Positions 50,201 to 61,277 of a DNA stretch of 64,000 nt are shown piece after piece. The translations under genes were made by a program, and so were the position numbers. The notes under the pieces were generated by a model. It did no database searches and was not told the DNA's origin. It saw only the letters and a list, made by a program, of their open reading frames with translations. Position 1 is the first letter of the stretch. Every line of letters begins with the position of its first letter. Source of the DNA: Pontederia crassipes (Eukaryota; Streptophyta; Magnoliopsida; Commelinales; Pontederiaceae); contig CM060187.1 of NCBI GenBank assembly GCA_030549335.1, forward strand, positions 2,976,001 to 3,040,000, read 5' to 3'.

Positions 50201-53200
50201 TCGGAACACCTCTATCGCTCTCCCTGCCAATGATGGGCTCACCGGACCTGTCTGCTGTTTCTGTGGAGATTGACTTGCAGACCGGAAGCTGCCTTCCCCC
50301 GACAATCATCCTCGCGGTTGAAGGGAGCAGATACTTGCTCCACCTCCGACGCGTTGGTCAGGCGGGCTCGTGGGCGGAAGTCGTGGCGGCTGGCACGGCG
50401 GCATCCTCCGGCAGGCAGCTCCCATCCCCCTGTTACAGCACGTGAGAGAGACACGTGGGACGTCGTACGGCTGAACTTTATTTCAAATGCCCCTTTCTCC
50501 AACAGCTGTCGACCGTAATATCTCCCATACTATGCCCGTGCCACCTCATGCCACCATGATGGCCGACGGACCAATCCATGACCACCATATTAACATTCCA
50601 CAGCCACCCCATTTTGACACTTCACATGGCCAACACCCAGCCAGACCCGCGCCCAATGCCCAACAAGCCAGACCCACGCCCAACATCGTGAACCCGTGTC
50701 CAACCAAAGACAATTCCCACATACCCGACCGGGGCACCCTGGAACCCGACCCGGACGCAGGCCGAGTCACACCAAACCGCCTCCAATAACCCGACCCGAT
50801 AAGCGCGCATCCACTTCTTCCTCAACTGCCTCCGCTGCGTCGGCCTCCGGCGACCCCATATCTGGTGCGCCGGCATCGCGGCGAAACCTCCTTCCCCCTC
50901 CCCCCAACTCCTGCACCACCGGCCAATGACCATCTCACTCTGCTGTGTCGGCCTCCGGCGACCCCCTCACTGGTGCGCCGGCGTCACGGCGAATCATCCT
51001 CCCCCCACCCTCCACTCCGGCACCACCAACCAACGTTCATCCTCGGAACTTACATGGTGACGGCGCGGATCCCAGTCCCCCTCAGCGGTTAGACCCCTCC
51101 GGCGAAGATGCGGTGGACCAGTGCGGCCCCCCACCGTGTGTCTACCGGCGTCGCCGGCAGCGCCGGGCCGCCTCATCCCAGACACGACAAGCGGCTGCAT
51201 TCCCCCGTGCGGTACAACAGCAGGCGGCTTCCACTTCATCGTCTTCCTCGACCACCCAGGCGGTCCCGGCAGTCAGTGCGGCCGCCCTCCTTCCCGGACG
51301 ATCGGAAGCAGATGTCCTTGAGGTTGTTGCATCGACCGGTTTCCGGCTTGTCTGTCGCCACCCTAGGACGCGAACGGACCCCCCGAGACGGCCCCTCGGC
51401 ATTCACCGCCCCCACCAGCGGCTTTTGATACTCGTGAGGGGCAGCCCCAGACGACGGACAACAGTGGGTAGTGGGTCACCCACAGGCAGAGCGACCACGG
51501 TTTCCCTATGAAAGTGCTAACATGGAATGTTCGCGGTCTTGACGATGAGGGGAGGCGCCGAATCCTTGGCCACTATTTGAAGGAATGGGAGACTGACGTG
51601 GTTTTCTTACAAGAAACCAAACTTGAGGAGTGTAGCACTCAAGTGTGGCAGCAAATTGGCGGTTCTCAACTGTCACAGTACATCTCACTGAGCTCGGTTG
51701 GGCGATCCGGAGGTTGTTTCATGGCTGGCGGACTGATTTGTTTACCTTGGTGGACTCGTGGACAGCCCGTTTTTCGATATCGGCCCATTTGAGATGTAGC
51801 ATGGATGGTTCCTCCTACCTCCTCTCCTGTGTCTATGGCCCTTGCTCCGGTTCCCTCCGGGTGGACATGTGGGAGGAGCTCTCGCTGCCCGACTTCATCT
51901 CCCTGACGCCCGGTGGCTAATAGGGGGCGACTTCAATGTCACACTTGACATGGGGGATCGCCCCACCAGACGATAGGGGAGAGACCTTGGAGCAAAGGGC
52001 TTCAGAGATTTCATGGACTCTCAGTCGTTGTCGGACATCCCGACCACGAACTACAGATTCACATGGCGGAGCACGGCTGCACCTTCATCCAGGATCGCAG
52101 GTTCCTTGGCTCCATTGAGCTAGTTGAGACCCACCACCTTGCTGACGTCAGAGCCATGGATCGACCGTTCTCGGACAACACTCCCCTTATGTGGCAGTCC
52201 AACGACGGTCAATCCCTGAGATCCATCTTTCGCTTCGAGCGGTTCTGTCTGTTGGAGGATGGATTTTCGCAGTTGGTGGCTGAGCATTGGCACACTATGG
52301 CGGCGTCAGATTCGGCAGCCAGGACCCTGGCCGCCAGGCTCTTCAGCCTGAGGCAATTCCTTCAGGACCACCGGAGACAGATCCGCGTGGCCCGGGAGGC
52401 GCGGAGGACCGAAGCCTTGGATGTGATTGCCCAACTCGACCGGGAGGACACTCGCCACCTCACGGAGGCAGAGGTGGCACTGCGACGACGAGCCCAGATG
52501 ACCATCCAGCAGGAGGACAGGAAGGTGGAGACCTAGTGGAGGCAGCGCTCCCGGCAGACCTGATTACACGTGGGAGATGCCAACGCTAGGTTTTTTCACC
52601 TATATGCGAGCTCTCGCCGGCGGGCAAACCAGATCGATCACTTGGAGGTCATGGGGCAGCGCATCACCAGCCATCACAGCATTGGGACCGCCATCGCCTC
52701 ATTCCACTGGGACTTCTCCAGACGATGGCCCTCGCCATCGTGGAGATGGTCCCCAGGGGTGTTACTTGTCTCAGTCTTCCATGTTAGTACAGACCATCAT
52801 TGAGGACGAGGTCACCGACGTGCTTCGTAACCTCAACGGCGAGGGGTTCCCCGGCCCCGACGGTTTCCCAGTCTTCTTCTACAGGGAGTTCCGGACTGTG
52901 GTGCAGGAGGACGTTATGGCAGTGATCCGGTAGTTTGAATGTGGGAACCGGGGTTTTGAGCGCCTCAACCGATTTCTGCTATTCATGCTTCCAAAGCGCA
53001 CGCCAGCTGAGAGAGTGGAGGACTATCGGCTGATCGCCTTATCCAATGCCATCTATCTTTTAGTGGCTCGGGTACTGGCTAATCGGCTTTGGGAGGTACT
53101 CCCCGACCTCATCCATCCGGCTCAGTCGGCCTTCATCCCGGGCCGCTCCATCACTGACAGTTACACCATGGCCTCCGAGATCCTCGCACATTGGAGACGG

Positions 53201-56200
53201 AGCGGCAGCCGCGCGTCGATTTTTCTAAAGCTTATGATTTCCTATCATGGTCTTTCCTCTGGCACTCATTGCAGGCTCGAGGTTTCCCGACGACCTGGAT
53301 TGCCTGGATGAAGCGGTGCGTCACCACCGCTTCTTTCTCGATCTTGGTCAACAGGTCCACGGCGGGGGGCTGGGTGTAGCCTCAGCGAGGAGTCCGACAG
53401 AGGTGCCCCCTCGCACCCATGCTTTTCACAATGGCGGTCGACGGCCTCACCGGATGCGCTCAGGAGGCTTGCCGGACCGACCTTTTCAGTGGCTTCGCTG
53501 GCGGTCTGGTGCCTTTGCTGCAGTATGCGGATGACACCATTCGTTGAGAGGTTGGAGCTTGAGGCCAGACGGGTGGCCATCTTGGTGGAGATCTTCGGCG
53601 AGACGTCGGGCCTCGTGGTCAACCATGCCAAATCCACCTTCATCCCTTTTGGCATGGTGACAGGGGATGCTTTGCGCTGCGCGGCGGAGCTGCGCACCCC
53701 GGTTGGCGACCTACCCATCACATATTTGGGCCTTCCTCTCTCGGATCGGCGTATTGGCTCTCGGGGGTGGACCCCAGTCATTGAGGGAGCACCGCCTTCA
53801 GGGCTGGAGTTCTTGGCTTCTATCCAGTGGTGGACGTCTCATTCTACTCAGATCCGTCCTTTCGTCCCTCCCGACATATTTCATGTCGGTGCTTCGGATG
53901 CCGGACCAAGTTCTATCACGGATTGACTCTTTGAGGAGCAGATTTTTCTGACAAGATGCAACTCTGCCCACTGGATTCATCTTGTCGCTTGGAGCAGCAT
54001 ATGCAGGCCGACCTCATAGGGTGGTTTGGGCGTCCGTGACCTTCGCTGCACGAACTGGGCACTCCTAGCCCGGTGGGTGGGCCGCATTATGGGTCCCGAG
54101 GAAGGTTTATGGAAGGAGGTCTTCTTCACATGCTATAGTCGTGACCTATCTTGGGGCTCCAGGCCTATCCTTTCCCATGATGCTTCTCCCTTCTAGAGAG
54201 GGGTGGCGGCATTATTCCCCCGCGTGCGACCCCACATGACCCCATTGCTTGGCTCTGGGGAGATGTTCTCTTTTTGGCAACATGACTGGTTACCCGGCAG
54301 CTCACTAGCTGACTCCTTTCCCCGGCTGTGGGCTCTAGCGGCACAACCCGATGCATCTGTAGCCGCGTGCTGGTCCGAGAGTGGTGCCCCGAGCACCGGC
54401 TCCTGGACTCCCACCTTCAGTTCCTCCCTATTTGACCAGCGATATTCGGAGTTACTGGCACTTCATCAGAGGACTGCTCCCTTCCGCCCGGATCCTGCAC
54501 GGGTGGATGGTTGGGTATGGATATCATATTCTTATTCTGCGCGCAACTTATACCTCAAGTTTCCTTTCTGCTCCCACAGACACGGAGGATTTCAGGGCAG
54601 ATTGTAGACTCATTTGACGATCTCGTGTTCCGCTGAAAGTCAAGATATTTGTTTGGCTTTTGAGGCGCGAGAGGACCCTCACCCGAGTCTACAGAGCACG
54701 ATGGGCACCCCACGCAGATACTTCTTGTGGGTTGTGTGGGGAGATGGAGGAGGATGTTGCCCACCTTTTCTTCGCATGCCGAGTGGCTAGAGTGGTGTGG
54801 TCTCGGACGAGTTTCCTGGGCGATATTCCTCTAGTACATGCTGACTTTTGGCAGTCCATGAGGGGACTCAGCAGACGGAGATTGAGCTGGAGGGTTCCGT
54901 TGGCGACCTTTTTGGCCGGTGCCTGTGCCATCTGGCTACAACGCAACCGGGTGATTTTTGGCGGGGAGAGTTGTCAGGCGGATAATATTGTATACCACAT
55001 GTTTTGTCTTCTTCGGGATTGGGGTGGTGTCTAGCGTATGTACTCTTCCTTTTTTTGCTACTCTCCTCTGGAGAGTCACTTGTACATGATATTTCCTTTT
55101 CAGTGATATATATACCTGGATGGCAACCAAACTGTAGTCATCCTTTTTCCTCTAAAAAAAACGTGATACCCCTAACTTGTCTCGTCAGAGTTTTGACTCT
55201 GGAAATTTTCTTTCCCGAATTCATTTAACATGAATATTTATGTTACAAGAAAATGTATCAGTTTATAACTGCATGCTGAATGATAATACATCCGGGAACG
55301 ATGGCACCACTTAACATATAACTACATGAAATTTACCCATGATGATAACATATAAGGACAAAGCCTTGAGCCAAACGCTGATGTTAAAGAAAACTTAAAC
55401 CTAGAGCCATATAATTCATGATAGAAGTATGCCTTATGCTGCTTTATACCTCAATCCTAATTGATAATTATTGTCAACGAGTCTTGCTTCTCTAGAGAAT
55501 ATTTAACCAACACTCATGGCACAAAAGCTATTTTGTCTGATTCTGACCAGGAAATCTTCAGAGTGCACACTATAACCAAGGATCTTGACCCCACACCCAC
55601 AGATGCACAAAGAAAGACAAAGGATCCAGAGACTTATACAGGCACAAATTTTCCATGGAGGTTGCTCAATGATTACAGAGAAAAATAACTCTATATTTTG
55701 GCCTGATTTGATCTTGTTGCCTTTTAGGAGTAATAACTGTTAGATGAGTTGCAATCTGCCTATCCAACTGAGAAAATCAAATAAATTTCTTATGTGAAAG
55801 AGCACACTAAAAGAATGTGTGATATCTAGAAAGCCCAATGCAATAACTGTGTGCAGTGAAGGCAAAAATGATTAAAAGATATGCTTAAAATAATAAATAA
55901 ATTCAGAAATAATACAGTACCTTATACTCGTCTGCCCACCTGCATCAGAAACAAGAAGCCCACATTAGTGAGAGATCAGAAAATATAGAAGTGTTGTAAG
56001 AGAAAAATAATAAGTAAAATAAAATTAAACAATGATAAAAAAATAAGTAAAAGTAGAATAATTTATCATCCCTTATAATGATCTTTTTTCCAACACTCTA
56101 CTAGGAAACCTCTGGAGAAAAATGAAAATAAATAAGAGAGTAAAAGATGATTAAAAATATTGAGCCGTGTGGTCAACCTCAATCCAAAAAATCATATTTC

Positions 56201-57268
56201 TTCTATATTTATCACCGTGGATATGTTCTCATGCTCTTAAAGGAAAAATACAACATTGTATGCAGTTCTAATATTTCTGCATTTGCTAATAGGATAATCC
56301 ACACAGTGTGTTTGATGTTAGATATAACATCAGCGTTTTGTTAAAGATTGCTTTCCTTAACGCAATCCAGCACAAATGCAGAACTTACTCTGTGCATTCC
56401 TTTCAACAATAGATAAATAAGTGATTCTCCATTAATGTTTAAGCTTCAGGTCGAAGTGAACATAATCCACATAATCATACATTTAAAACACTAAAGATGT
56501 TAGCAGTTTGATCAAGAGGTTAATCAAAAGTTAGACTTTTATCCTAAAAACGAAGAACCATGCCACATTATAAACAACATGGAACTCCCGTCAATCAGTT
56601 GAAAGGTATTTCAAACTACTGAAGATTCGGCCCAAACGACTGACAAGAAGGTTCATTTGAAGGACACTGTTTTGCTCGAATTCTTTCTGTTTAGCGTCCT
56701 TCGTCTTATTCGTGGTGATTCTTAATCCTGATGTTATGGGAAGAAAACTACCTACATACTCACTTGCACCAATTACTTAAAATTAGACCAGGTACGCATC
56801 ACCTAAATGAAGTCCTAGATCTGAAGGGGGAAAAAAAATCAAAAGCGCATGCTGATCCATACCTAGATCCCAAACCTGCAACTTAATATTGTTGTACTGC
56901 ACGGTTTCCACATTGAATCCAATAGCTGCGGCAAAAACAATAACAAGTTGAACACAACGCTAGGGTAAACGAAGTCATCATCGAGATCAGCCATAGGAAA
57001 GAGAGCACCCACTCGGAATCGTCGAGACGACCTCCCCCATCTGAAGCCGATCTAGAACACACAACACAAGTAGTCGAAGTCAATCGAAACCCCGGATCTG
57101 ATACTAAAGGTAAACCGAACAATAAAATAAACAGAGATGAAAAAGAGGGAGGGACGAGTGATTACAGAGGATGGTGGTTTTGCCGGCATTGTCGAGGCCA
57201 AGCACGAGGATCCGAGCCTCGCGATTGCCGAAGAGCGAAGAAAGCATCCTTGTGAAGAGGATACCCAT
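44210..57268 (-). CDS. ARL1: ADP-ribosylation factor-like small GTPase, ARL1 type (eight exons)
   Basis: ARF-family GTPase; ARL1 acts at the trans-Golgi to recruit tethering factors. Exons on the minus strand: 57166-57268, 57013-57051, 56863-56925, 55921-55939, 45667-45778, 45060-45107, 44496-44626, 44210-44243. All junctions are GT-AG and in frame, giving 182 aa, the usual ARL1 length. Gly2 with Thr6 fits N-myristoylation. Guanine-nucleotide motifs are intact: GLDNAGKT (24-31), switch I Thr48, WDLGGQ (66-71), NKQD (126-129) and TSA (158-160). Exon 4 is only 19 bases. Intron 5 is 10.1 kb because of LINE and hAT insertions, yet its splice sites are intact. It is transcribed away from the MOZART1 gene. 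ARL1 over other ARF/ARL members is chosen from the [14 protein letters not shown] start and the [11 protein letters not shown] end. Confidence 0.95.
47674..47786 (+). mobile_element. RTE LINE 3' end (113 bp) with 11-bp target duplication
   Basis: TTGATATTAAA flanks it at 47663-47673 and 47787-47797. The insert ends TGATCCATGTAGCCGACCCC then GGATAAGGCTTTGTTG with a TTG tail, and begins within the coding end also seen at about 32,110. It is severely 5'-truncated. Confidence 0.85.
48040..49050. repeat. Two-copy ~500 bp direct repeat inside the hAT-like element
   Basis: Both copies contain ATATAACAAAGAAGTTTGCA or a close variant, AATAAGATCATAATCCATAA, AAAGATAGTCCCACATTGAT and GGAGAAAGTCCATCTTTGG. 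The related element at 60150-61269 has this block only once, so this copy has an internal duplication. Confidence 0.75.
49518..49628 (+). repeat. Three ~37 bp tandem repeats at the LINE 5' end
   Basis: Each unit contains a CACATCTCCGGCAACC-like start and TGCCGGCGGCGCCCCCCCTG-like end. The third unit is more diverged. Tandem 5' UTR repeats are common in LINEs and can carry promoter activity. Confidence 0.75.
49691..50518 (+). pseudogene. LINE ORF1 remnant with two CCHC zinc knuckles
   Basis: The frame at 49691 encodes two consecutive CX2CX4HX4C knuckles ([14 protein letters not shown] and [14 protein letters not shown]) at about 49,772-49,870, typical of plant L1 ORF1 nucleic-acid-binding proteins. 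The downstream sequence shifts frame more than once. Confidence 0.75.
51508..55034 (+). pseudogene. LINE ORF2 remnant: endonuclease, reverse transcriptase, zinc-binding C-terminus
   Basis: The endonuclease domain starts [18 protein letters not shown] with the QETKLEE motif following. Reverse transcriptase pieces include the [20 protein letters not shown] block (about 52.83-52.89 kb), [24 protein letters not shown] sequence, [12 protein letters not shown], and YADDT at 53524-53538. The C-terminus has [36 protein letters not shown] and [12 protein letters not shown]. The reading frame changes at least six times, so no enzyme is made. Confidence 0.88.
55161..55920. other. Remainder of ARL1 intron 5 next to exon 4
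   Basis: AT-rich intron sequence with short frames only. Nothing is recognised. Confidence 0.4.
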
Positions 57269-58347
57269 GGCTTCCGCCCAAGACCGACGCGATCGGAGAT
57301 CGGGATCCCAAGAACGCCCACCAGATCCCACCGACGGCGAGACGCCGATTGCTCCTCGATCGATCGGAGAAAAGCTTCTCGTTCTGCGCAGACGAAGAGG
57401 CCTCCGACGGCGAGGGGAGAGCAAGACGAATCGCCGCTGTGGGGCGGAACTCGAGAGTTCGTTTTTCTTCCTCGTTTCCTCGGAGTCGAATATGGTAGCG
57501 ATGGAATCTGGAGAAGAAAACAAACTGAGAATAAATCGGACGGCCAGGAGGCGTCTGATAGAAGTTGGCGCTTTCCAATTCCGGACTCCCATAATCCCAT
57601 TTCGTGCCGGCGGTTGACATTGGCGAACCGGTCCGCGTAGGCACCAACGCCCTGGTCGGTTTTTTTTCGAACCATTGAATTGAATTATAAGAAAGGTGTA
57701 AAATAATTTATAGTTTATAGTTTATTATTAATCATATGATGTTATGATGTCTTTTAACGCCACGAAAAGAATATTTAACCTGATCATTAAATAGATACTA
57801 TGAAAAGTCCTGACAGTTGGTCTGGTAACATTATGATGCAAATGAGTTTTTATCTCCACCAAAAAAAGGTTTTTATACCCTTTTTTATTTAAGCATATCC
57901 TCAGAGAAACAAATCTGCACATCAGTAGCTAGAAATTGAAGTCAAATTCGTTGGCACCAAAGAAGAAGAGAATGTAATAAGAGAACTCTATCTCGTAACT
58001 TTTCCATCCGATTTGATCAGATTATAACTCGGCATGTTCGTCTATTCCTTTCATCGTCGATCACATTCGCATATCAACATTATTTTTTTCATAAAAAATG
58101 ATAATAATATTAAATAGTAGATCAAATTAATTCGTTATTTGAACCGGTTGGATTCGATCCAACCAATCAGTCGCAAAAACCCGGTCCAGGCCTTGAGTTC
58201 CCTTTGGCAAGTTCCAAGGTTAACCCGTTGGACGCCCCTATTCTTGCTTTTTGCATTTGTTCGCTTCTGTTCTTCCATAATTCTATCATCATCGCACAAG
58301 GCCGATGCCGTCGCCGGTGAAGGAGAGGTGCAAGAGGAGGAGGAGCG
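57269..58347. promoter_or_regulatory. Head-to-head intergenic region between ARL1 and MOZART1
   Basis: The start codons lie 1,080 bp apart and diverge. GC-rich leaders flank both genes (57.27-57.65 and 58.15-58.35 kb) with an AT-rich centre. No TATA box can be assigned with confidence. The many overlapping frames near 57.2-57.6 kb are compositional. Confidence 0.45.
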
Positions 58348-58602
58348 ATGGAGACGGCTAGAAATGCGAAGGAATCCTTGGAGTTGGCTTTCCAGATATC
58401 CAACATCCTCGACGCCGGCCTCGATCGGCACACCCTCTCCCTCCTCATCGCTCTCTGCGACCGCGGCGTCAACCCCGAGGCCCTCGCCGCTCTCGTCCGC
58501 GAGCTCTCTCCGCCGCCTCCCTCCGCGCGAGATCCATCCGCCACCGCGACCGCCGTCAACATTTCCTCGTCCTCTTCTCGCCCAAATCCGCACCAGTCTT
58601 GA
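58348..58602 (+). CDS. MZT1: Mitotic-spindle organizing protein 1 (MOZART1/GIP1)
   Basis: Small subunit of gamma-tubulin ring complexes; in plants GIP1 binds the GCP3 N-terminus and helps target microtubule nucleation to the nuclear envelope and spindle. The single-exon frame gives 84 aa. Residues about 6-50 (ARNAKESLELAFQISNILDA, GLDRHTLSLLIALCDRGVNP, EALAALVREL) are the compact three-helix MOZART1 domain, with the characteristic TGLDRHTLS-like and GVNPEALA motifs. The C-terminal tail is Pro/Ser-rich and low complexity, as expected for a variable end. The start ATG is in a purine-rich context in a GC-rich leader. Divergent from ARL1, with which it may share a promoter. Confidence 0.93.
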   Translation: METARNAKESLELAFQISNILDAGLDRHTLSLLIALCDRGVNPEALAALVRELSPPPPSARDPSATATAVNISSSSSRPNPHQS

Positions 58603-60149
58603 ACACTTTTGGGCTCCCAAAGCCAAGGTAGTCGTATTGGCGTATGTCCTCAACTTATTACATCGCCGCCGTCCTTCTTTTCGGCGGTCGTTGTTATTGT
58701 ATTCTTCGATAGGATGTATGTAATCAAGACTTCTCCTTGCTGCGCAGTTGATCTCAAAAAGTACTCACAGAACTTCTTATCGCCTTCCTTTCTTTCTTGT
58801 TGTCGTATTCTTAAACCACAGAGCTTTCTCCACAAATTGAAGGGAAAAAAAAATTTGCATTATCATGATACCAGGAACGCCATAAGATTCCGGCGTTCAC
58901 GACTGTGTGATAATACCAGTGCGATATATTTAACCATAAACAATATCAAACGAAGATTGTGATACCACAGATTCATTATATCATATTAATCCTGTCTGAA
59001 TCCTTTATTCCTATGCTCTCTTACTTCTTCATGTCATGTTTCTGAATTCACTCTTCTTGCTATTCTTTATATCTCATACATGTATTTGCATTTTGCATTT
59101 ACTACAAATGTAGGGTTTTTGAGTTCTATGTTCAGAATAGGGAACATGTGAATGGTTGAGTTGTCAGATCTTGCTTTAACTAAAAATTTGAATTGAATTT
59201 CAGTCATTTAAATTAAAACTTATGATGCTTTATATACATAGAGCGAAGAATATTGCACACAGTTCCTAATTTCACTGCTATATAATCTATATACATGTAT
59301 TTGGCTATCCCATGGTTATCCACCAACCATCTTTACCTGAAATGTAGATGCTTCTTTGAAGGACATTTGTTGAAAATAAGCATGGATCACAAGAAGACTC
59401 CAATTACAGGTTCTCTTGATGCCATTGGCCTTTAAGTGAAGCTGTGAATTGTCTTCTGCTGTTGGGTGTGCTTCATTTGTAGTGAACTAGTGCTGTTACC
59501 TTATCCTGGACACAGTACATCTCTACATTTTTTAAATGTTATAGCCCCTGGTAGATTAAGTTATTTGCTGCTACTTTCCATTCAGTCACTTTGTAAAAAA
59601 TATACGTCAAGTTCAACCATCACATTTCGTTCTTTTCGAAATATATATTCATCTTTCCAATTGTATCTGCTACATACTTGGTCAAGTATTATAGGCTTTT
59701 ACTTTGAGCAATTCACAGTATTGATATAGATTTGAAGCAGTTATACTAGTGTGATCTATGACATGTCAACAGCCTGTAGCGGTCATTTCACAGTTGGTGG
59801 GCTTGTAAAACAAGTAGTAGGAATATTTTTTTGTCTGTGACTAAATTGTTGGCCACCTGAAATTTCAAGTGTTCATATACATTTGGCAAGTTATGATGTT
59901 GTGGGATACTTAATTTTGTCATATTGGGCGCTTGCCTTGATCTAGTTTGCGTGTAAGAAGTATATCACAACATACCAGGTGGGGTATGAGATGCTCCAAT
60001 TTTCTGTTTGTAAATCTCGTGCATTTCTCATTTTCTCAGGCTGATTGACCAAGTTGGACCCAGTGGTCTTTGACCTGGATCTGTGTTTCCCTGCACTGTA
60101 ATCCCCATTCGGTAATTCTGAAAGCAGAGATTGAATGATTAGTGCTAAG
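58603..60149. other. MOZART1 3' region
   Basis: No second gene is recognised. The MOZART1 3' UTR probably extends here. The segment after TTTTCTCAG at about 60,040 looks like a possible spliced 3' UTR exon, but this cannot be settled from sequence alone. Confidence 0.3.
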
Positions 60150-61269
60150 CAGTGTTGTCAGGGTCGGACCGGACCGGCCGGTCGGACCGGACCGGCCGGT
60201 CGGACCGGTCCAACCGCTGACCGGTCAAAAATCCGGCCCATTTGGAGCTCCAAAACTGGACCTCCATTTGGACCGGATTGAACCGGATCAAAAACTGGTC
60301 AAAATCGGCCAAAACCAAATTGAACCAAGTTGAATCGCATTTTTAGACTAATAAAAAAAAATTTATTTTTTTAATTATGAGATGATTTAATAAAAAATAT
60401 TATTATAAATTTAAAAAATATTCAAAAATGGACTTTTTTCATAAATATTTATATTGACCCATTAGTCTTCTCCTTCATTTATAGATGTTCATTGACTCTC
60501 ACTTTGCTACTATTAACAATGTGGGACTATCTTTGTGCACTCACTTATTTTTTCTTTCTTCATTTAGTTTTGAATTTACTTTGAGCTTTAATTCATGATC
60601 TTATTTTATTTTTTAATATCATCAATGTATATTATAATATAAATTAATTATATATTTATTATATTAATATAATATTTATCATATTAGATAAATTAATTAT
60701 GAATGAATAGTGCACACTTCTTTCTTATATGTATAATACACAACAATGCTATAATGTACTTAGTATAGTATAATATTATATATACACAATTTTAAATTTC
60801 TTTAATTTAGTATATAATAAATCAAATTAAATAGTTAACCACTCATTATACCATGTATTTATTTATAGAATATACAATTTTGTCTTAATATTTTGAAAAA
60901 AATATGCAATTTTTGCTTCTAACATAAAAAATAAAGATATGAAATACATAAAAAATAATTAATAGAAAATTTGTATATAATAATCAAATTCATAATATTT
61001 TATTTTATTAAGTGTATAATTTTAAAATCAAATCTTAAAATTAATTATAAACTTATTATTTATTATTTATGATTGTTATTTTTTCTTTTGTATAATACAT
61101 TTTGATATCATATATATACTTATATAATTGAAATATCATAGCTTAATTTACTATTATCATATTAAATATAATATTTTATTACTATCCGGTCCGACCGACC
61201 GGTCCAACCGGTTCGACCTGAAACGGATACTTTTTCGAATCGTCGTCCGGTCCGATCCTAACAACATTG
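60150..61269. mobile_element. Non-autonomous hAT element with perfect 8-bp target duplication
   Basis: The left end is CAGTGTTGTCAGGGTCGGAC and the reverse complement of the right end CAATGTTGTTAGGATCGGAC, imperfect inverted repeats of the CAGTGTTGTCA type. GTGCTAAG is perfectly duplicated at 60142-60149 and 61270-61277. The subterminal regions are rich in GACCGGTC words and the centre is AT-rich with no transposase. It is related to 47451-49092. Confidence 0.85.
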
Positions 61270-61277
61270 GTGCTAAG

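Larger units (their letters stand above)
49505..55160 (+). mobile_element. Near-full-length but inactive L1-type LINE in ARL1 intron 5
   Basis: The element starts with GC-rich 5' repeats, then ORF1 with two zinc knuckles, then ORF2 with endonuclease, reverse transcriptase and a C-terminal zinc-binding region, and ends at an A8 run at about 55,153-55,160. It is antisense to ARL1. It is much GC-richer than its surroundings. No convincing target-site duplication was found, so both outer boundaries are approximate. Confidence 0.85.

Noticed and set aside
57052..57675. Several open frames of 150-200 codons on both strands
   Set aside because: These arise from the GC-rich ARL1 leader and exon 1. 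Only the frame starting at 57268 makes a recognisable protein.
58139..58723. 194-codon frame overlapping MOZART1
   Set aside because: It is out of frame with the clear MOZART1 protein and is compositional.
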